Below, one piece after another: positions 61,842-64,000 of a stretch of DNA of 64,000 nucleotides; position 1 is the stretch's first letter, and each line of letters begins with the position of its first letter. The position numbers were made by a program, and so were the translations under genes. Source of the DNA: Podaxis mareebaensis (Eukaryota; Basidiomycota; Agaricomycetes; Agaricales; Agaricaceae); the NCBI GenBank assembly GCA_018524725.1, contig JAEUWP010000275.1, forward strand, positions 1 through 64,000, in the 5' to 3' direction. The notes beneath the pieces were generated by a model. That model made no database searches. It had not been told where the DNA came from and saw only the letters and a list, made by a program, of their open reading frames with translations.

Positions 61842-62232
61842 CTGAAAGATCTGAAAGATATACAAATAGATTCAGTCACTCGAAATACGCGCGAGTACTA
61901 TTATATTTAATACCTGAAAGATATACAAATAGACTAGTTACAAACGCCGTTAATACAAGTCCAGGTCAGGTAAGATATATAATACTCACTTCAGTCACTC
62001 GAAATACGCGCGAGTACTGAAGGGGGAACATGCACAGTGTATAGCTTTTATAATAAAGGCCGTCTTAAGGGAAAAAGTGCGGAGAAATAACGGGAAGGGA
62101 TATAAGTCATATGAAAAGGTAGAAAATGAAATTCGGCAGTCCTTGTTCCAGCCCACATATTCCTGACTGCTTCAGGTACGTATTTCGGCAGCCGTTCGAT
62201 ATACTCGACACCGCTTTGCTAACTCCAACAAA
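61842..62232. mobile_element. Insertion with internal repeats in DUF6533 copy d
   Basis: This segment is missing from copy 1 of the duplication. It carries CTGAAAGATATACAAATAGA twice (about 61850 and 61913) and TCAGTCACTCGAAATACGCG twice (about 61872 and 61991). It has no coding potential. No clear target duplication was found, so its class is unknown. Confidence 0.5.
61989..62022 (+). repeat. Hairpin-forming inverted repeat
   Basis: CTTCAGTCACTCG pairs with CGAGTACTGAAG (12 bp, one bulged base) around a short AT/GC loop. The copy at 61871-61899 lacks the outer end of the right half-site. Confidence 0.6.
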
Positions 62233-62999
62233 AACCGACAGAGACAATACTTAGCTCTGCTCTCTTCGTACGTCAATGTTCTTTTGACGGCTCGGAATGG
62301 ATACCAATCCCTGCCAGTCCAATGCATTCGATACACTCGATCCTAATTTGTCGGGTCATACTGCACACACGCGAACAAGCAAGAATCAGTACCATCGACC
62401 TAGGCTCAGACGGAAACTCGCCAGGTGCTGGTGATTTCGTGAGGTCGTCCACCGGAGTCGTGGAAACGCTGCAGTTTGCAGATCAGCCGGAATGACATCT
62501 CCTTTTGAGGTCATACGGGCTGCCAATTAGCTGTCTATGCAAGCTACCTACTCAAGCCCTGTGAATAGTAGATTGATGTCACTAAAGCCTCCAATAAAAA
62601 AGAAATAGGTAGTGGACTTGCAAGTAATATCATATACTGGAAGAAGTTTATTATGGACCCAATATCTACCCACCAACCGCACGGTGCCATGTGTACGACG
62701 GACTTATTCTCATGCCCAGAGTTCTTTCAAGTCCTGCCCCCAAAAACCTGAGGTGCAATAAAAAGCCTTGTAGGCTGTGCCAGCTGATTGACAGATATAG
62801 ATGGTTTGACACTTGACGCCCGCTCGACACAGAGAATGTTGCCCATAGCGCCCTCCAAATTATCTGGGCTGTTGCCAAAACTCCCAGGCTTCAGCGAGAA
62901 AACGCAGCCAACTGATTTGGCGGCTGATCCACAACTTGTCTTCGCCCCCTTCAATACACTCCACATATCTCAGAGCTAGGTCAAGCACTGCTGAACGCC

Positions 63000-63831
63000 A
63001 TGGGCGATAGAGCTTCAGATTCTTTGGATCCGGGTCTGGATTCTATACACCAAGACGACATTCTCATTGCGTGGGTGCATGTCTATTCTTCCTGTTTGCA
63101 ACTCTAAACTGCTGTGTAGTGTCGTTGGAAATGTAAGGGCGGGCAAGAGCACTGTAGGTACTTGATCACTGTGTACTGAATCAAGCTCATCTCGCATCAG
63201 TTCATCAATAAAGCTGTAGAGGCAGATATCCTGTCCAGTGGGTGGACTCAGGAGCTAGACGATGTACGATATACCGCATGCTCCAACCCAGATCTCTATG
63301 GGAATCGCAAGGTCATCTTCTTGGATATGCCGGCTTTCAACTGGGAGAGCAATGAACAAATCATCGAAAGCTGAAGCATCACTTACACGCAGTGTGAGCG
63401 GTCTGTGTCCTCCAATGGAAATGAATATTTACTTTTCCCAAAGGACTTCCCGGAAGCTCAGGATCTCTGGTATCCTTTACCTCCACCGCATCGAGGATGA
63501 CCAATTCTCCGATGCATCATTAAAGCACTTGACCTTGCTCATGGCCCTGTGTAAAGAATTAAACAAGGGGTTCCCAAGTGCAGCGTTGTTGGTAACAACG
63601 ATGTGGGCGCAGCTTCCCCTGCACGTAAGGCGACTGCGACGGGAGAAGGAAGTACAAGAACAATGGAACGCACTCCTTCAAGCGGGCATTGTGCCGCGAG
63701 TCACGCGATTTAATAACTCCTCCGAAAGCGCTTGGGAGACTGTGCTTGATTTAACAACGCACATGGATGAGTTGAACAAGCAGTCTTCTGGCAAGTTGTT
63801 CCCAATAGCCTTTGATTGGTGCATGGGCTAA
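63000..63831 (+). CDS. P-loop GTPase-like protein (G domain)
   Basis: Member of the solitary G-domain (AIG1/MMR_HSR1-like) proteins expanded in Agaricomycetes, function unknown. The start exon (ATG 63000) reads MGDRASDSLDPGLDSIHQDD, then a short exon VVGNVRAGKST (Walker A, GxxxxGKS/T), then FINKAVEADILSSGWTQEL. Further on are VIFLDMPAFNW in the position of the G3 motif DxxG, GILYLHRIEDDQFSDASLKH (the family's GVIYLHRI signature), and LLVTTMWAQ (G4 position). A C-terminal helix ends PIAFDWCMG, stop TAA 63829-63831. G3 has Ala where Gly is usual, so hydrolysis may be altered. Three introns. It lies 200 bp beyond the segmental duplication. Confidence 0.82.
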
Positions 63832-64000
63832 TAGGTTATTACTACTAGCACCTATGCGATCCAACACTTCAGAAACACGATCCCAAGGGCCATCCATTGG
63901 CGCTCACCACGGTAACACACAATCTGCTACCAGGCCTCCTAGCCAGCTCCTGACACTGACAGCACACACTCACACCTCCGCAAGCCTACAACCAGACGAC
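63832..64000. other. Right window edge
   Basis: It has Thr/Pro/His codon-like low-complexity sequence on the plus strand. No feature can be supported in 169 bp. Confidence 0.4.

Larger units (their letters stand above)
61307..62495 (+). pseudogene. Truncated DUF6533 copy d
   Basis: It holds only the 3' exons of the family (PGCIVTGSS..., VILHTREQARI..., VETLQFADQPE, stop TGA near 62493-62495). The first half, including the DUF6533 signature, is absent, one exon lost about 32 bp removing the NSQLVKVVY motif, and a 390-bp insertion lies inside an intron or exon border. It cannot encode a complete membrane protein. Confidence 0.82.
61307..62801 (+). repeat. Segmental duplication, copy 2
   Basis: Same orientation as 54109-55241. 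It lacks about 32 bp around 61613 and carries an insertion of about 390 bp (61842-62232) absent from copy 1. Otherwise it is nearly identical up to the shared TGATTGACAGATA. Confidence 0.9.

Overview
The window is nuclear DNA from a filamentous basidiomycete, most likely an Agaricomycete. The signs are genes split by many short (about 45-60 nt) GT-AG introns, compact divergent and convergent gene pairs, and families expanded in mushrooms: DUF6533 seven-helix membrane proteins, a NACHT-WD40 NLR, TKL-like kinases, F-box proteins and solitary P-loop GTPases. No rRNA, tRNA, CRISPR or prokaryotic feature was found.

Layout. 0.7-18.6 kb is a dense conserved block: PRP43 helicase (-) and MAK21/NOC1 (+), sharing a 125-bp divergent promoter; a Rho4-like GTPase (+); a Rua1-domain regulator (-); a p24 cargo receptor (+); a disordered protein (+); a p47/Shp1-type Cdc48 cofactor (+); SEC13 (-); and a TKL-like kinase (+). 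18.6-23.1 kb has almost no genes but holds a 751-bp Tc1/mariner-type element with terminal inverted repeats, a TA target duplication and only the 3' exons of its transposase. 23.1-27.3 kb carries an F-box protein and a large uncharacterised fungal protein. 27.5-33.2 kb is a diverged inverted duplication carrying two head-to-head DUF6533 genes. 34.2-45.2 kb is conserved again: ornithine carbamoyltransferase, TVP38, a vacuolar VSB1-like SulP/STAS/cNMP-binding transporter and CFIm25. 45.2-48 kb is unclear. 48-52.2 kb has an LYR-motif protein and a ZIP zinc transporter with a polyhistidine tract.

53.3-64 kb is an accessory region: an intact DUF6533 gene, a broken mitochondrial calcium uniporter (MCU) relic cut off at a duplication boundary, a NACHT-WD40 NLR with ten nearly identical WD repeats, a second, truncated copy of the DUF6533 segment on the far side of the NLR, and a P-loop GTPase. 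Local duplications therefore bracket the NLR.

The genes do not form an operon-like pathway. The conserved genes serve ribosome biogenesis and splicing (PRP43, MAK21), ER-Golgi traffic (p24, SEC13, TVP38), Cdc48 function, mRNA 3'-end formation (CFIm25), and arginine, zinc and vacuolar transport. The accessory genes are typical of rapidly turning-over signalling and self/non-self recognition families. I did not find a clearly new enzymatic system. The strongest unusual signals are the MCU relic, the duplications around the NLR, and the inverted DUF6533 pair.
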